30,000 nucleotides of DNA, taken from the NCBI RefSeq assembly GCF_964340395.1, contig NC_135565.1, positions 9,194,242-9,224,241 of the forward strand. Reading direction: 5' to 3'. How positions within the stretch are numbered: the stretch's first letter is position 1; every line of letters begins with the position of its first letter. The notes beneath the pieces were generated by a model. That model saw only the letters and a program-made list of their open reading frames with translations, was not told where the DNA came from and ran no database searches. This document shows, in pieces, positions 27,290 through 30,000 of this stretch. The position numbers were made by a program, and so were the translations under genes. This DNA is from Glandiceps talaboti. Taxonomy: Eukaryota > Hemichordata > Enteropneusta > Spengelidae.

Positions 27290-29110
27290 GTGTAGTACAT
27301 CACAAAATATTATTTACATGCAATTAGATATATCAGCCTGACATGATTCCTAGAAATGTTACAACATAGCAGACCAACAACACTATGTTATAAACATATC
27401 TGGCCATGAAAAAATCTATATAGTTCTGGAAAACATAAAATATTTGAAACAGTTAATTTTAGTATCAAGAATAAACTTACAATTTTGGAAAGGACCCTAT
27501 CAATAAAAAAAAACGTGGAAATAATACAGCGCCCTCTTGAGACGTCGAGAGCCTCTCGGTGCTTTGTAATGACATCACAAACAACCCTTTCATGATAGAA
27601 TGTAGGCTTCAAGTTCGATATGTTTTATTTTGTGTATGAGAAAAACAGCGAAGGCGTGAAGCTACTGTAGAAATACATGTAAATAATTTAATATTCCTTG
27701 ATATGCTATTCATCTGGACGAAAATCTCTCTCTTGCATATGTAATTATAATTATTTCTTTTGTTTTTATTGAAACATTTGAACATTGGCGAAAGAGAATA
27801 GTTACAATATTTTAATTTGTTTTTGTATTCATTTACGATCAACATGATGTCAAAAAAAGTACTGATGCACATTTTTTTAGATCAAGTGTAACAAGTAAGT
27901 TTTTTTCAAACAACTGGAAAAAGTTGTCATATTGTAACGTCATTTCCAAATCAAATCGTTCAAAACAAATGTTGATAAACATTTTTTAGGAAAAAAATCG
28001 TAAGCTTACCGGTAGTTTAAAAACTAATTCTGTCAAAAATTAGAAAATGGTTGTGACATCGTGAGGAACAGTTGTAATTTGTTAATAATTCTCGATCGGA
28101 ATTGTTTATACTCAAAGATGATTTTTAATGTATAGGAATTTCAAATGTTTTAACGTTTCCCATACAATTGACACAATAGTGTTGTTTTGGCATCGCAGCT
28201 GTGTAGTACATCACAAAATATTATTTACATGCAATTAGATATATCAGCCTGACATGATTCCTAGAAATGTTACAACATAGCAGACCAACAACACTATGTT
28301 ATAAACATATCTGGCCATGAAAAAATCTATATAGTTCTGGAAAACATAAAATATTTGAAACAGTTAATTTTAGTATCAAGAATAAACTTACAATTTTGGA
28401 AAGGACCCTATCAATAAAAAAAACGTGGAAATAATACAGCGCCCTCTTGAGACGTCGAGAGCCTCTCGGTGCTTTGTAATGACATCACAAACAACCCTTT
28501 CATGATAGAATGTAGGCTTCAAGTTCGATATGTTTTATTTTGTGTATGAGAAAAACAGCGAAGGCGTGAAGCTACTGTAGAAATACATGTAAATAATTTA
28601 ATATTCCTTGATATGCTATTCATCTGGACGAAAATCTCTCTCTTGCATATGTAATTATAATTATTTCTTTTGTTTTTATTGAAACATTTGAACATTGGCG
28701 AAAGAGAATAGTTACAATATTTTAATTTGTTTTTGTATTCATTTACGATCAACATGATGTCAAAAAAAGTACTGATGCACATTTTTTTAGATCAAGTGTA
28801 ACAAGTAAGTTTTTTTCAAACAACTGGAAAAAGTTGTCATATTGTAACGTCATTTCCAAATCAAATCGTTCAAAACAAATGTTGATAAACATTTTTTAGG
28901 AAAAAAATCGTAAGCTTACCGGTAGTTTAAAAACTAATTCTGTCAAAAATTAGAAAATGGTTGTGACATCGTGAGGAACAGTTGTAATTTGTTAATAATT
29001 CTCGATCGGAATTGTTTATACTCAAAGATGATATTTAATGTATAGGAATTTCAAATGTTTTAACGTTTCCCATACAATTGACACAATAGTGTTGTTTTGG
29101 CATCGCAGCT
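27290..29110. repeat. Tandem duplication of about 910 bp, nearly identical copies
   Basis: 27290-28200 and 28201-29110 match almost base for base. I find one length difference in an A-run (nine versus eight A, near 27505 and 28415) and one substitution (GATGATTTTT at about 28120 versus GATGATATTT at about 29030). Each copy holds the same minus-strand frame of 87 codons, which is AT-rich and unlike any family I know. It is either a very recent duplication or an assembly artefact. Confidence 0.95.
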
Positions 29111-29304
29111 GTCTTGTTTCAAGTGTATGAGAAGCGTTAAAAACACTTGAAAAATTCCTAGACTTCAAAATCGGGTGTAAACACGTCTGATCGAGAATGG
29201 TACCGCTGAAATTAATACATTAGAACTGTTCTTCACTACATAAAAGAAAAAAATACGTCTAAGAGCTTCATAAGTTGGAATGGTATGTGAGACACACATA
29301 GTTC

Positions 29305-29632
29305 TAGCTAGCACTTCAGTCACGAGTACATAGAGCTAGCTAGCACTGCAGTCACAAGTACATAGAGCTAGCTAACACTGCAGTCACGAGTACATAGAGC
29401 TAGCTAGCACTGCAGTCACGAGTACATAGAGCTAGCTAGCACTGCAGTCACGAGTACATAGAGCTAGCTAACACTGCAGTCACGAGTACATAGAGCTAGC
29501 TAGCACTGCAGTCACGAGTACATAGAGCTAGCTAGCACTGCAGTCACAAGTACATAGTTCTAGCCAGCACTGCAGTCACGAGTACATAGAGCTAGCTAAC
29601 ACCTGCGCTAGCACTGCAGTCACGAGTATAAA
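29305..29632. repeat. 32-bp minisatellite with GCTAGCTAGC core, about 10 copies
   Basis: The unit is GAGCTAGCTAGCACTGCAGT followed by CACGAGTACATA. Each unit contains the palindromes GCTAGC and CTGCAG. Variants (GCTAAC, CACAAG, TTCTAGC) are interspersed. There are no unique spacers. Confidence 0.93.
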
Positions 29633-30000
29633 GCACAGGAATATGAAAGGCATTGTTATATGCGACCGAGGATTCCGAGTCTAAGGTCATTGAGACAATA
29701 TTTCTGGTGTACATAAACCATAGTTGCGAACAATACATATTTGCACAAAATCTATAAAAAGAAAGTTTAAGCCTGTACTAGCTGCAACTGAAGCACTTTT
29801 TAATCAATAACCAAAGATATATTCAATGATAATTGGTAAATCATTTATTTAAAAAAAACACCACCAAATAAGGATTATCTGTAGGTAGTGTAGTGGTAAG
29901 TTTAAACTTTCGTGAAAGCTCGGTTTTGAATCTGTCATCATGTTCAAATTGTACTAGTTGTAACTGGAGTATCGTTTTCCGATCAGACAACCACAATGTT
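29633..30000. other. Gene-free end of window
   Basis: No exon, repeat or RNA gene recognised. Confidence 0.5.

Noticed and set aside
27609-28782. Two identical 87-codon minus-strand frames
   Set aside because: They are identical only because the DNA is duplicated. Composition is AT-rich with no motif, signal or start context.
29305-29632. CRISPR-like array of 32-bp units
   Set aside because: Units are directly contiguous with no unique spacers, in an animal genome. It is a minisatellite. The 41-bp array at 3366-4741 was rejected as CRISPR for the same reason.

Overview
This is an intron-rich, AT-rich animal nuclear genome window with no bacterial or viral gene organisation. Coding exons are short, separated by GT-AG introns and crowded with minisatellites, MITE-like foldbacks and tRNA-derived SINE-like repeats. 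That style fits an invertebrate bilaterian (lophotrochozoan or invertebrate deuterostome). I cannot name the species from sequence alone.

The window holds two genes arranged head to head. On the minus strand, METTL15 (mitochondrial 12S rRNA m4C methyltransferase, RsmH/MraW family) is complete in four coding exons between 7108 and 2255 and predicts 402 residues. On the plus strand, a kinesin-8 motor of the KIF18A type is complete in 18 coding exons between 9402 and 23948 and predicts 1203 residues. All splice phases join without a break. From memory, KIF18A and METTL15 are also divergent neighbours in human (11p14.1), so the pair looks like an old bilaterian bidirectional unit. The shared intergenic promoter (about 7109-7530) carries a CCAAT box, CHR-like sites and an NRF1-like palindrome. 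A likely non-coding first exon of KIF18A ends at a good splice donor at 7620/7621.

The most unusual signal is at splice junctions. Three exon-intron borders sit inside tandem arrays that copy the splice site together with the adjacent exon edge. These are the METTL15 exon 3 donor (41 bp, about 33 copies), the KIF18A coding-exon 4 donor (56 bp, 4 copies) and the KIF18A coding-exon 10 acceptor (six copies, the last spaced 42 bp). A fourth acceptor is built from a GATT microsatellite. The reading frames I followed past the true sites reach an early in-frame stop.

Region by region: 1-2254 lies downstream of METTL15 and holds a SINE-like element and a pair of DR1 motifs. 2255-7108 is METTL15. 7109-9401 is the promoter, 5' UTR exon and first intron. 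9402-23948 is KIF18A, with several MITE-like elements, a LINE relic, a SINE-like element and five minisatellites in its introns. 23949-30000 is the 3' UTR and gene-free sequence with further MITE-like elements and minisatellites, and a nearly perfect tandem duplication of about 910 bp.
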